A stretch of DNA of 64,000 nucleotides from Ignavibacteria bacterium (lineage in GTDB: Bacteria; Bacteroidota; Ignavibacteria; Tepidaquicellales; Tepidaquicellaceae), in contig JADJYU010000007.1 of NCBI GenBank assembly GCA_016719565.1, positions 248,001 to 312,000 on the forward strand. Direction: 5' to 3'. The notes under the pieces are model-generated. The model made no database searches. It saw only the letters and a program-made list of their open reading frames with translations, and had not been told where the DNA came from. Each line of letters begins with the position of its first letter. The stretch's first letter is position 1. The position numbers were made by a program, and so were the translations under genes. Positions 8,767 through 18,957 of this stretch are shown here, one piece after another.

Positions 8767-8786
8767 TGAAAATATAAGAATAGAAA

Positions 8787-10502
8787 ATGAAAATACTCTT
8801 AATTATTATTTCAATTATAGGTAGCAGATTGATATTTGCTCAGGTTCCGGTTTACCTGCAGGGTTTTCCTCTTTCGCTTGATTCCACATATCAACCCATA
8901 TTCTATGGTGTAACACCCATTGTCGCAGATTTTGATAAGGACGGAAACAATGAAATATTATTCTGCTTACATAAGCCACGTCATAATAGAGTATATCTTA
9001 TTAAAAGTGATGGGTCAAAACTTAATGGCTGGCCCATTACTATTAATTATGACCGAGCTGGATGGCCTGCAATTGCTGCCGGAGATGTTAATAATGATGG
9101 TTTTTTAGATGTAGTCTTAAGAGATAAGGATAGCTTATGGGTTATAAAACCTGATGGTAAATACTTAAACGGGTTTCCGATTTATTATCCTCATGATAAG
9201 CTTGCACAGGTAGCGTTATTTGATCTGAATAATAATGGGTTTCCAGAGATAATAACTGTTGCGAATAATTACATTAATGTATTCGATCATAAAGGAAATG
9301 TTTTACCCGGCTGGCCAAGAAGATTACCCGGATTTCCGGATAATGTTTATTTAACACCGACTTCCATTGCAGATCTCGATAATGATGGATTTGGTGAAAT
9401 TATTGTAAATTCTTCGGAAACATTTAGCTCTTTTGAACCTCAGAGTGATTCGAATTATACACATATCTTTAGATATAACGGAACATATTTCCCGGGATAT
9501 CCAATGCATGTTGACTCTAATTATTCATTTTATTCACAACCGGCTACAATATATAAAAATGAAATTACAGATTCTGTTTTCATATTAACAAATTCTGCCA
9601 GGTATTACCCGCCTAATTTTTCTTTTAATAGAAATAGATTTACAAAACACCGTCCGGATGGAAAAATTCAATATAGATTAAATATACCTTCTGATTTTAG
9701 TAGCCAGATTAGCTCAATAGCTCTTTATTCATTCAACAATGAATTGTATCAGGCTTTTGGATCAGAAGCGGTTCCGATATATTTATATCGTAATGATTCA
9801 CCTGTTTTAAATTGGACATTAACCGGAAATGGATATTTTTACAATTCTCCATTAATTACAAAAATAGGAAATGAAATGTTTGTAGTTTCTTATATAAAAA
9901 CTATCGAGTTCGGCACATTGAGAAGCTGGGTTTATTTTTATAATAAAGAAGGTGTTCAACCATCCTGGTCACCATTACGACCTCTCGGAATTCCTGCCGC
10001 TGCCGGAACATTCTGTGATATTAATAATGATGGTCAAATGGATTTTGCATTGTTAACTTTACTTGATACCGGAGTCGCACGTTCAATTCTACACATCTGG
10101 ACTTTCCCGGGCGCTATTTATGATTTAAAAAATCTCCCCTGGCCGCAATACGGGCATGACCGTTACAGAACAAATCAATACGGTTTCATCCCGCCCGATG
10201 AGCCGGTCGGTATTCAGCCTATGAATACAAATGTTCCCGCATCATACAATCTCTATCAGAACTTTCCAAATCCGTTTAATCCGGCTACAAGCATCAAGTT
10301 CGATATAGCGAAAAAAGGTAATGTAAGACTTGTTGTATTTGATATGCTTGGAAGAGAATTATCAGCTTTAATAAATGAAAGTTTAAATCCCGGAACGTAT
10401 CAGGTAAGCTTTGACGGCAGCGGACTATCGAGCGGGATTTATTTTTGCCGGCTGCAAAGTGGAGATTATTCAACTACTACGAAGATGAATCTGATAAAAT
10501 AA
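8787..10502 (+). CDS. FG-GAP propeller protein with T9SS domain, divergent subtype 4 (cassette D)
   Basis: This 571-aa protein has a signal peptide (KILLIIISIIGSRLIFAQVP). The propeller keeps loops DFDKDGNNE, DVNNDGFLD, DLNNNGFPE, DLDNDGFGE and DINNDGQMD but differs from other copies along almost its full length until residue 455. From PWPQYGHDRYR onward it is nearly identical to its neighbours in DNA as well as protein, a sharp variable-to-constant boundary. The spacer to the small gene is only 20 nt and has no hairpin, unlike every other pair. Confidence 0.85.
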   Translation: MKILLIIISIIGSRLIFAQVPVYLQGFPLSLDSTYQPIFYGVTPIVADFDKDGNNEILFCLHKPRHNRVYLIKSDGSKLNGWPITINYDRAGWPAIAAGDVNNDGFLDVVLRDKDSLWVIKPDGKYLNGFPIYYPHDKLAQVALFDLNNNGFPEIITVANNYINVFDHKGNVLPGWPRRLPGFPDNVYLTPTSIADLDNDGFGEIIVNSSETFSSFEPQSDSNYTHIFRYNGTYFPGYPMHVDSNYSFYSQPATIYKNEITDSVFILTNSARYYPPNFSFNRNRFTKHRPDGKIQYRLNIPSDFSSQISSIALYSFNNELYQAFGSEAVPIYLYRNDSPVLNWTLTGNGYFYNSPLITKIGNEMFVVSYIKTIEFGTLRSWVYFYNKEGVQPSWSPLRPLGIPAAAGTFCDINNDGQMDFALLTLLDTGVARSILHIWTFPGAIYDLKNLPWPQYGHDRYRTNQYGFIPPDEPVGIQPMNTNVPASYNLYQNFPNPFNPATSIKFDIAKKGNVRLVVFDMLGRELSALINESLNPGTYQVSFDGSGLSSGIYFCRLQSGDYSTTTKMNLIK

Positions 10503-11092
10503 TTCCGGATTAATTTCCTTACCCTAATTGACTGCCGCTTCGCGAAGTTTTATTTTCTCATGCACTTCAAATCTTAAATTATCTCAGCGTAAATCAGGTC
10601 CCGACACAAAGAATTTGAATGATTCTGACGAAAGTCCTGACGCCTAAGTGGAAAGCTTTTAAGATTATAATACATTTTAATATTGTCTTCTAAATGCAGT
10701 TACAGAAATTCTTCAAACAGATTAATGTTTACAGCTGAAAAATATTATTAATTTATAACATAATTTTAAATTAATAATACCTGATTTGAAACAATTTCAA
10801 ACTAAAAAATTTCAGCTCAAATTATTGATTAAACTGATGAATATGACGTATTTATTGTCAAATCTCCAACTACCTCTCTGAGAGCATTATCATTCAAAAA
10901 ATTTCTTTGATTCCATTATAACATTTTTGTAGGTTCTTAGAAATTCCATAGATATGGATGATCATTTGTGAGGCATAAACATTTAATGAACCCAATACTG
11001 CGTCAGTGAATTGATTAACATATTTCAGTAAGAATGGCAATTAACAAATAAATTTTTATAAACGTTTTTAATTGCAGAAGGAGGATGTTGAC
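10503..11092 (+). repeat. Intercassette repeat R1, copy 2
   Basis: This is the same block as 7715-8308, with small indels. It contains the WW 3' fossil at about 10990-11045. No gene is seen. Confidence 0.7.
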
Positions 11093-11110
11093 ATGAGTAG
11101 ATCACCTTAG
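11093..11110 (+). promoter_or_regulatory. Leader mini-ORF MSRSP-stop (cassette E)
   Basis: The second codon is AGT (Ser); Arg-Ser-Pro-stop is unchanged. The SD AAGGAGG is at 11078-11084, with a spacer of 8 nt and 68 nt to the small gene. Confidence 0.6.
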
Positions 11111-11178
11111 ACAACAAGATATTTTTTAATTTTTACAGTTTTTATTCACTATTTAATAAATTAAATTAATTTAGAAAA

Positions 11179-11551
11179 ATGAAAAAGAAAATTGTTTTAT
11201 TGTCGGCAGTGTTACTTATTGCAATTGCTTCTGCTTTTGCTATCAATGGTAACTTGTTTTCTTCTCAGGAAGAGGTTCCTGTATTTTTACTTACAGTATA
11301 TCAGTATGGTGGAGGATCAACTCAAAGTGGAGTAGAAGTAGAGATGTATAATTTCCAGTGGAACGAGAATTAAAACAGGAACAACCGGTACTAATGGAAC
11401 ATGTGATCTTTCCGGAAATTGGCCAACGGATACTTACACTATTAAAGCATGGTATCCAGCAAGACCTTATGTTGGTCAATATGGACAAAACAACCAATAT
11501 TACTCAGGAAGTAGTGTTTATCCTAATATTACTTTAGGACCAAATTATTAA
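11179..11551 (+). pseudogene. Small secreted protein, subtype 3, frameshifted (cassette E)
   Basis: The signal peptide and first domain strand are normal (VFLLTVYQYGGGSTQ). One extra base near 11352-11355, compared with the cassette M copy, leads to a stop at 11371-11373. The original frame continues as TGTTGTNGTCDLSGNW to NITLGPNY and stops at 11549-11551. The large gene of this cassette is also frameshifted, so the whole cassette may be inactive. Confidence 0.7.
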
Positions 11552-11559
11552 TTATTATA

Positions 11560-11593
11560 CAATATGAGCAGGTAATATTACCTGCTCATATTG
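11560..11593 (+). promoter_or_regulatory. Intercistronic hairpin (cassette E)
   Basis: A perfect palindrome of 34 nt is built on GAGCAGGTAAT and its complement, the longest of the set. It lies 14 nt before the large-gene start. Confidence 0.6.
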
Positions 11594-11607
11594 TAATAAA
11601 TAAATCT

Positions 11608-13319
11608 ATGAGTATATTTTTAATTTTTATATTCTTTTTAATTTCAATTGGTGGATATGCCCAATCACCGGTCACTTATTTATCAAAAACCATTGATTCT
11701 CAAAGGCGTCCGCTTCAAAAAGTAGGTATCCCTCTTATTACAGATTTAGATAATGACGGTCAAAAAGAAATCATAACTGCATCACTTGATTATAATGGGA
11801 TTTTAAATCCTCCTTTATTATTGCATGTAATAAAGAGCGACGGTTCAAATTATCCGAATTTTCCGATAGGTTATAATGAGCTTCTTTTTGATATGGCATG
11901 TGGAGATGTTAATGGTGATGGGTTTTTAGATATAGTTTTAAGATTTACCTATTCCATTGACGTAATTGATAGATTCGGAAATAGACTTCCCGGATTTCCT
12001 GTAAGTTATATTGAAAATGAATTTGTTCTTCCAAGATTTGTAAGTTTATATGATCTGGATAATGACGGTAAGCTTGAAATTATTACCGGCAGATTTGAAG
12101 AAGTAACTGTATTTAATTTTGATGGAACAATCAAATCAGGCTGGCCAAAAAAAATTGTAGGCAGAGCTCAATATAATCCTGCAATTGGTGATATTGATGG
12201 AGATGGTAACGGAGAATTAATTTTTACGTCTTTTAAATTTGTAAATCAGATCGTAGATTCAGCATCCGTTACAATATTTAATAATAATGGAGAATTATTT
12301 TCGGCTCATTGGCCAATGTATTTTCCAAAACCATATCTCTCCTGGAGCTCATCACCTTCCTTATTTATTAATAAAAATAATACCGATTCTACTTTTTTAC
12401 TATTGTTTTAGATTCAGCAGTTTCAACAGGCCAAACTTATACAAGTCACAGACTTTTGAAGTTTAATATTAATGGCAACATATTGTCAAGCAGATCATAT
12501 TTTGCAAGTCATGATTATGGAACATTAGTTATGGGAGATATTAACCAAAGTGGAAACATTGAATTTGCAACAGGAACTCAGCAACATTTAAGTAATCTTT
12601 CTGTTTTTAATTCTAATCTGGAAAGATTTTCCGGTTGGCCACAACCGGGTGGCGGTGAACATTATGCAACTGTTGTTATTGGTAAACTTGCATTTGGAAA
12701 TTTTTTAAATATCATATCCAATTCCTGGGATGCAAAACCCATAGGATTTGGTAAGATATACGCTTATAATTTAAGCGGAGAACAATTATCTTGGTCTCCT
12801 CTTAGACCATGGGGAATCGTTAAAGCAATTTCCTTAGCTGACTTAAATAATGATGGGTCAGTAGAATTAATTTCTGTAACATCACAAACAAATGCAGAAT
12901 TTAATTTAAATATTTGGACATTTCCCGGCATTCCATTCACTCACGAAAATTTCCCCTGGCCTCAATACGGACATGACAGATACAGAACCAATCAACACGG
13001 CTTCATCCCGCCCGATGAGCCGGTCGGTATTCAGCCTATGAATACAAATGTCCCCGCATCATTCAATCTTTATCAGAACTTTCCAAATCCGTTTAATCCG
13101 GCAACGAGCATAAAGTTCGATATAGCGAAAAAAGGTAAAGTAAGTCTTGTTGTATTTGATATACTTGGAAGAGAACTATCAACTTTAATAAATGAAAGTT
13201 TAAACCCCGGAACATATCAGGTTAGCTTTGACGGAAGCGGACTATCAAGCGGGATCTATTTTTGCCGGCTGCAAAGCGGAGATTATTCAACTACTACGAA
13301 GATGAATCTGATAAAATAA
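11608..13319 (+). pseudogene. FG-GAP propeller gene, subtype 3, split by a frameshift (cassette E)
   Basis: The signal peptide starts at 11608 (IFLIFIFFLISIGGYAQSP). A run of six T at 12393-12398, against seven in cassette M, shifts the frame to a stop at 12411. The remainder, including the full T9SS domain, continues to 13319. The stretch 11847-12670 appears identical to 35010-35832 in cassette M apart from one private indel in each copy. This indicates a recent gene conversion or duplication followed by independent damage. Confidence 0.75.
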
Positions 13320-13915
13320 TTCCGGATTAATTTCCTTACCCTTATTGACTGTCGCTTCACGAAGTTTTTTTTTCTCATGCACTTCAAATCTTAAATTATC
13401 TCAGCGTAAATCAGGTCCCGACACAAAGAATTTGAATGATTCTGACGAAAGTCCTGACGCCGATGTGGAAAGCTTTTAAGATTATAATACATTTTATTAT
13501 TGTCTTCTAAATGCAGTTACAGAAATTCTTCAAACAGATTAATGTTTACAGCTGAAAAATATTATTAATTTATAACATAATTTTAAATTAATAATACCTG
13601 ATTTGAAACAATTTCAAACTAAAAAATTTCAGCTCAAATTATTGATTAAACTGATGAATATGACGTATTTATTGTCAAATCTGAATTCCAACTACCTCTC
13701 TGAGAGCATTATCATTCAAAAAATTTCTTTGATTCCATTATAACATTTTTGTAGGTTCTTAGAAATTCCATAGATATGGATGATCATTTGTGAGGCATAA
13801 ACATTTAATGAACCCAATACTGCGTCAGTGAATTGATTAAAGTATTTCAGTTAGTATGGCATTTAACTAAATAAATTTTTATAAACGTTTTTAAACGCAG
13901 AAGGAGGATGATGCC
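13320..13915 (+). repeat. Intercassette repeat R1, copy 3
   Basis: This is again the R1 block, nearly identical to copies 1 and 2. The WW fossil is near 13815-13870. No gene is seen. Confidence 0.7.
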
Positions 13916-13933
13916 ATGATTAGATCACCTTAG
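13916..13933 (+). promoter_or_regulatory. Leader mini-ORF MIRSP-stop (cassette F)
   Basis: This is the consensus leader, 8 nt after AAGGAGG at 13901-13907 and 68 nt before the small gene. Confidence 0.6.
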
Positions 13934-14001
13934 ACATCAAGATATTTTTTAATTTTTACAGTTTTTATTCACTATTTAATAAATTAAATTAATTTAGAAA
14001 A

Positions 14002-14376
14002 ATGAAAAAGAAAATTGTTTTATTGTCGGCAGTATTATTAATTGCAGTTGTTTCTGCTTTTGCTATTAACGGAAATTTATTTTCAAATTCCGGAAATCCG
14101 TTACCGAATTTTCAAGTAACTGTTTATCAGTACGGAGGGAGTTCGACTCAAATGGATGCTGAGATTGAAGTTTATGATTCGGGAAATAATCCATTATTTT
14201 CCGGAACAACAGGAACCGGTGGAATTTATTCTCGGGATTGGCCTTATTCTTTAGGAAACTATACTGTTAAAGCCTGGTATCCTTCAAGACCTAATGACGG
14301 GCAAAACGGACAAAACGGATTCACTTATTCCGGAGCGAGCATAGTCACATCGGTAACCCTGGGACCAAATTATTGA
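14002..14376 (+). CDS. Small secreted protein, subtype 2 (cassette F)
   Basis: This 124-aa protein has the signal peptide core VLLSAVLLIAVVSAFA. The mature domain (PNFQVTVYQYGGSSTQMD, WYPSRPNDGQNGQNG, TLGPNY) is very close to cassette B. Upstream DNA is R1 type, whereas B is preceded by an intact WW gene, so the pair and its flank have moved separately. Confidence 0.75.
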   Translation: MKKKIVLLSAVLLIAVVSAFAINGNLFSNSGNPLPNFQVTVYQYGGSSTQMDAEIEVYDSGNNPLFSGTTGTGGIYSRDWPYSLGNYTVKAWYPSRPNDGQNGQNGFTYSGASIVTSVTLGPNY

Positions 14377-14391
14377 TCTATTAACTTGAAA

Positions 14392-14421
14392 AAAGCAGGT
14401 AATAATTCTATTACCTGCTTT
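14392..14421 (+). promoter_or_regulatory. Intercistronic hairpin (cassette F)
   Basis: The 13-bp stem AAAGCAGGTAATA and its complement close a 4-nt loop, 13 nt before the large gene. Confidence 0.6.
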
Positions 14422-14434
14422 AAATATAATTGAC

Positions 14435-16141
14435 ATGAAAAAAAAATTGATCTTATTTCTGATACTGATTGCGAATACTATACTGTCTCAGACTCCGGTT
14501 TATTATAATAATTATCCAATTTTATTAGATCAAAACCGGAGACCTTTTCAAAAAGCAGGAATTCCATTAATTACTGATATTGATAGAAATGGTCAGAAAG
14601 AAATTATTTTTGTTGTTCTTGATTATGAAGGTGTAGCAAATCCGCCTCTCTATCTTTATGTGTTGAACAATGACGGAACAAATTTTGCCAATTTCCCTAA
14701 AGGGTACAATGAGCTAATACATGATGTCGCATCAGGGGATGTCAATGGAGATGGTTTTCTGGAGATTGTCTTAAGAATGGCTTTTTCATTTGATGTAATA
14801 GACAGATTTGGAAATTCACTTCCCGGTTTTCCTGTTAGTTATAGTGATGGAGACATAAACCCAATGAAATTTATTAGTCTGTATGATTTAGATTTAAACG
14901 GGAAACTTGAAATTATTGTAAGTAAAACAAATGAAGTAACTGTTTATAATCATGATGGTTCACTAAGAGCAGGATGGCCTAAATATATTCCCGGCAGAGC
15001 AAGATATAATCCCGCTATTGGAGATATCAACGCAGACTGGTATGCTGAAATAATATTTACATCATGTAAATTTGTGAATCAAGTTGTTGATTCCGGCGCA
15101 GTGCATATTTTCAAACATGATGGAGAAAATTTCTCAAATAATTTTCCCATTTATTTTGATTCATCATATTTCTCATGGAGTTCATCACCTTCATTATTTA
15201 TAGACCCTAATTCAGATTTAACTTTTTTTATAATTGCAGCAGATAAAAACTCATCCTCTTCTTTTAGACTCCATAAATTTTTGAAATTAGATATATATGG
15301 AAACATATTAAGTGAAAATCATTTCAGTGCTTACATGGATTTTGGAACGCTTGTAATGGGAGATATAAACCGAAATTCCGAAATAGGTTTTGCAACAGGA
15401 ACCCAATATGGAACAACTTTTTCAGCATTTGATAAATCATTAAATCGATTTATAGGATGGCCAAATTATGGACAGGGAGAACATTGGGCAACCGGAATGA
15501 TAGGAAAACTGACCTTTGGAAATAATCTTAATGTAGCAACAAATACATGGCATACATTTAATCCTAATGGGTATGGATATATTTATGCCTATTCACCCGA
15601 TGGAAATAATTTACCCTGGTCACCACTCAGACCTGAAGGGTTAGTAAATGGAATTTCATTTGTTGATCTTAATAATGACAGTTCAGTTGAATTAGTAGCT
15701 ACTAGCAGATCAGCTTATGAAACATTCCTTCACGTCTGGACTGTACCCGGCATTCCCTTTACACACGAAGATTTCCCCTGGCCTCAATACGGACATGACA
15801 GATACAGAACAAATCAATACGGCTTCATTCCGCCAGACGAGCCGGTCGGTATTCAGCCCGTGAATACGAATGTTCCCGCAGCTTACAATCTCTATCAGAA
15901 CTTTCCAAATCCGTTTAATCCGGCTACAAGTATAAAATTTGATATAGCGAAAAGAGGGAACGTGAGACTTGTTGTATTTGATATGCTTGGAAGAGAATTA
16001 TCAACTCTGATAAATGAAAGCTTAAATCCCGGATCGTATCAGGTAAGCTTTGACGGCAGCGGACTATCGAGCGGGATCTATTTTTGCCGGTTGCAAAGTG
16101 AAGATTATTCAACTACTATGAAGATGAATCTGATAAAATAA
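14435..16141 (+). CDS. FG-GAP propeller protein with T9SS domain, subtype 2 (cassette F)
   Basis: This intact 568-aa protein has ATG followed by nine A, here in frame (MKKKLILFLILIANTILSQTP). It closely follows cassette B through the propeller (NNDGTNFANFPKGYNELIHD, GTQYGTTFSAFDKSLN). Residues of about 150-190 instead resemble K (NEVTVYNHDGSLRAGWPKY). One propeller loop has lost calcium ligands (DINADWYAE). The C-terminus is the constant type ending KMNLIK. Confidence 0.85.
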   Translation: MKKKLILFLILIANTILSQTPVYYNNYPILLDQNRRPFQKAGIPLITDIDRNGQKEIIFVVLDYEGVANPPLYLYVLNNDGTNFANFPKGYNELIHDVASGDVNGDGFLEIVLRMAFSFDVIDRFGNSLPGFPVSYSDGDINPMKFISLYDLDLNGKLEIIVSKTNEVTVYNHDGSLRAGWPKYIPGRARYNPAIGDINADWYAEIIFTSCKFVNQVVDSGAVHIFKHDGENFSNNFPIYFDSSYFSWSSSPSLFIDPNSDLTFFIIAADKNSSSSFRLHKFLKLDIYGNILSENHFSAYMDFGTLVMGDINRNSEIGFATGTQYGTTFSAFDKSLNRFIGWPNYGQGEHWATGMIGKLTFGNNLNVATNTWHTFNPNGYGYIYAYSPDGNNLPWSPLRPEGLVNGISFVDLNNDSSVELVATSRSAYETFLHVWTVPGIPFTHEDFPWPQYGHDRYRTNQYGFIPPDEPVGIQPVNTNVPAAYNLYQNFPNPFNPATSIKFDIAKRGNVRLVVFDMLGRELSTLINESLNPGSYQVSFDGSGLSSGIYFCRLQSEDYSTTMKMNLIK

Positions 16142-16739
16142 TTCCGGATTAATTTCCTTACCCTTATTGACTGCCGCTTCGCGAAGTTTTTTTTTCTCCT
16201 GTACTTCAAATCTTAAATTATCCCCGCGTAAATCAGGTCCCGACACAAAGAATTTGAATGATTCTGACGAAAGTCCTGACGCCGATGTGGAAAGCTTTTA
16301 AGATTATAATACATTTTAATATTGTCTTCCAAATGCAGTTACAGAAATTCTTCAAACTGATTAATGTTTACGGCTAAAAAATATTTTTTTAATTTATAGC
16401 ATAATTTTAAATTAATAATACCTGATTTGAAACAATTTCAAACTAAAAAATTTCAGCTCAAATTATTGAATATATTGACGAATATGACATATTTATTGTC
16501 AAATCTGAATTCCAACTACCTCTCTGCGAGCATTATCATTCAAAAAATTTCTTTGATTCAATTATAACATTTTTGTAGGTTCTTAGAAACTCCATAGATA
16601 TGGATGATCATTTGTGAGGCATAAACATTTAATGAACCCAATACTACGTCAGTGAATTGATTAACATATTTCAGTAAGAATGGCATTTTACTAAATAAAT
16701 TTTTATAAACGTTTTTAATTGCAGAAGGAGGATGTTGAC
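16142..16739 (+). repeat. Intercassette repeat R1, copy 4
   Basis: This is the R1 block as before. The WW 3' fossil lies near 16645-16690. No gene is seen. Confidence 0.7.
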
Positions 16740-16757
16740 ATGATTAGATCACCTTAG
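16740..16757 (+). promoter_or_regulatory. Leader mini-ORF MIRSP-stop (cassette G)
   Basis: This is the consensus leader. The SD AAGGAGG is at 16725-16731, with a spacer of 8 nt and 68 nt to the small gene. Confidence 0.6.
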
Positions 16758-16825
16758 ACATAAAGATATTTTTAAATTTTTACAGTTTTTATTCACTATT
16801 TAATAAATTAAATTAATTTAGAAAA

Positions 16826-17197
16826 ATGAAAAAGAAAATTGTTTTATTGTCGGCAGTACTGCTTATTGCAATTGCTTCTGCCTTTGCAATCAATGGAAAT
16901 TTGTTTTCTTCTCAGGAAGAGGTCCCTGAATTTTTACTTACTGTATATCAATATGGTGGAGGATCGACTCAAAGTGGTGCAGAAGTAGTAATGTATAATT
17001 CAAATGGATTTGAAGTAAAATCTGGAACAACACGTTCAGATGGGAAATTTGATTTATCGGGTAATTGGCCAACGGATACATATACAATAAAAGCTTGGTA
17101 TCCACCAAGACCTAATGATGGACAAAATGGTCAGACTAATCAATATTATAATGGAATAAGTGTATACCCTAATATTACTTTAGGACCAAATTACTGA
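16826..17197 (+). CDS. Small secreted protein, subtype 3 (cassette G)
   Basis: This 123-aa protein has a signal peptide then SSQEEVPEFLLTVYQYGGG, a SGTTRSDGKFDLSGNW turn, WYPPRPNDGQNGQTN and NITLGPNY. This is the subtype 3 pattern shared with E, H, M and O. No cysteines are present. The start codon follows the usual A-rich, SD-less context. Confidence 0.75.
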   Translation: MKKKIVLLSAVLLIAIASAFAINGNLFSSQEEVPEFLLTVYQYGGGSTQSGAEVVMYNSNGFEVKSGTTRSDGKFDLSGNWPTDTYTIKAWYPPRPNDGQNGQTNQYYNGISVYPNITLGPNY

Positions 17198-17216
17198 CCA
17201 TAAATGTAATTTTAAA

Positions 17217-17239
17217 GGGCTGTCTTTTTTGGACAGCCC
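17217..17239 (+). terminator. Intercistronic hairpin/terminator-like (cassette G)
   Basis: The stem GGGCTGTC/GACAGCCC with a T-rich loop is followed by TTGCTTTT. It lies 24 nt before the large-gene ATG. The stem class is shared only with cassette K. It could act as a partial terminator (attenuator). Confidence 0.55.
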
Positions 17240-17263
17240 CTTGCTTTTAAAAGAAATACAATA

Positions 17264-18957
17264 ATGAAAAAAAAATATTAATTTTAATAATACTCTTTAA
17301 TTCAATCTCATTTTCTCAAACCCCAATTCCTTATAAAAATTTTCCAATCTTGCTAGATGATGCTCGACGACCATTTCAAAAAGCAGGAATTCCATTAATT
17401 ACAGATTTGGATAAAGACGGTCAGAAGGAAATCATAACTGTCTCATTGGATTATAATGGAGCTTTGAACCCTGCAATGTTACTTCACGTAATTAAAAGCA
17501 ATGGATCTAAATTTCCAAATTTTCCGAAAGGCTATACTTCAGATATAATTTTAGATATTGCATCTGGCGATGTTAACGGAGATGGTTATTTAGAGATTGC
17601 TTTAAGATTTACTCACTCCATAGATATTATAGATAGATTTGGAAATTCAATTCCCGGCTTTCCGGTGAGTTATAGTGACGGAGATGTTTTTCCTATAAAA
17701 TTTATAAGCTTATATGATTTAAATAATGATGGAAATCTTGAAATTATTGTTAGCAAAAATAATGAAGTTACAGTTTATAATAATGATGGTTCCATAAAAA
17801 GCGGCTGGCCTAAATATATTCCCGGCAGGGCAAATTACAACCCAGCCATTGGGGATGTAGACGGTGACGGATACGCTGAAATTATTTTAAATTCATTTAA
17901 ATTTGTCAACAATATTATAGACTCTGCATCCGTAACTATTTTAAAACATAATGGTGATATTTTCTCTCCAAACTGGCCTAAATATTTTCTTCCACCATAC
18001 CACTCATGGAGTTCTTCTCCATCTCTTTATATAAATAAAAATTATCCTGACTCAACTTTCTTTATAATTAATCATGATTCATCCGGAACTCAACATAGGT
18101 TTATAAAATTTGATATTACTGGAAAAATTCTTTCAAGCAAATATTATAATGCTTCTCATGATTTCGGAACACTTGTTATGGGAGATATAAATCATGATGG
18201 ATTAATAGAATTTGCAACTGGAACTCAGGTTAGTAATAACGCTTCAGTTTTTAATAGTAATTTAGATAGACTTTCAGGCTGGCCTCAAATCGGTGGAGGT
18301 GAACATTATGCTACTCCAATAATTGGAAAAATTTCTTCAGGAAATGATCTTAACATTTTATCAAATACATGGGATGCAATTCCAATAGGTTTTGGATATA
18401 TATATTCTTATAATATAACTGGAGAACAGCAACCATGGTCTCCTTTAAGACCTTGGGGTATAGTTAAATCAATTTCCTTTGCGGATTTAAATAATGATGG
18501 AAGCGTGGAATTAATAGCCGTTACATCTCAAAATCAAACTAATTTATATGCCTGGACCATTCCCGGAATTCCATTCACACACGAAGATTTCCCCTGGCCT
18601 CAATACGGACATGACAGATACAGAACAAATCAATACGGCTTCATTCCGCCAGACGAGCCGGTCGGTATACAACCTTTGAACACGAATGTCCCCGCATCAT
18701 TCAATCTCTATCAGAACTTTCCAAATCCGTTTAATCCGGCTACAAGTATAAAATTTGATATAGCGAAAAGAGGGAACGTGAGACTTGTTGTATTTGATAT
18801 GCTTGGAAGAGAATTATCAACTCTGATAAATGAAAGCTTAAATCCCGGATCGTATCAGGTAAGCTTTGACGGCAGCGGACTATCGAGCGGGATCTATTTT
18901 TGCCGGCTGCAAAGTGGAGATTATTCAACTACTACGAAGATGAATCTGATAAAATAA
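17264..18957 (+). pseudogene. FG-GAP propeller gene with frameshift at the start codon (cassette G)
   Basis: ATG at 17264 is followed by nine A residues, which puts the signal peptide out of frame (MKKKY-stop). With seven or ten A the frame would read into the expected signal peptide (ILIILFNSISFSQTP) and the propeller. The rest is open from 17350 to the end at 18957 with a complete T9SS domain. Without the shift the product would lack export. The poly-A run is a candidate for slippage or phase variation; a sequencing error is also possible. The propeller is mosaic: residues of about 120-200 resemble B and F, and later parts are subtype 3. Confidence 0.65.
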
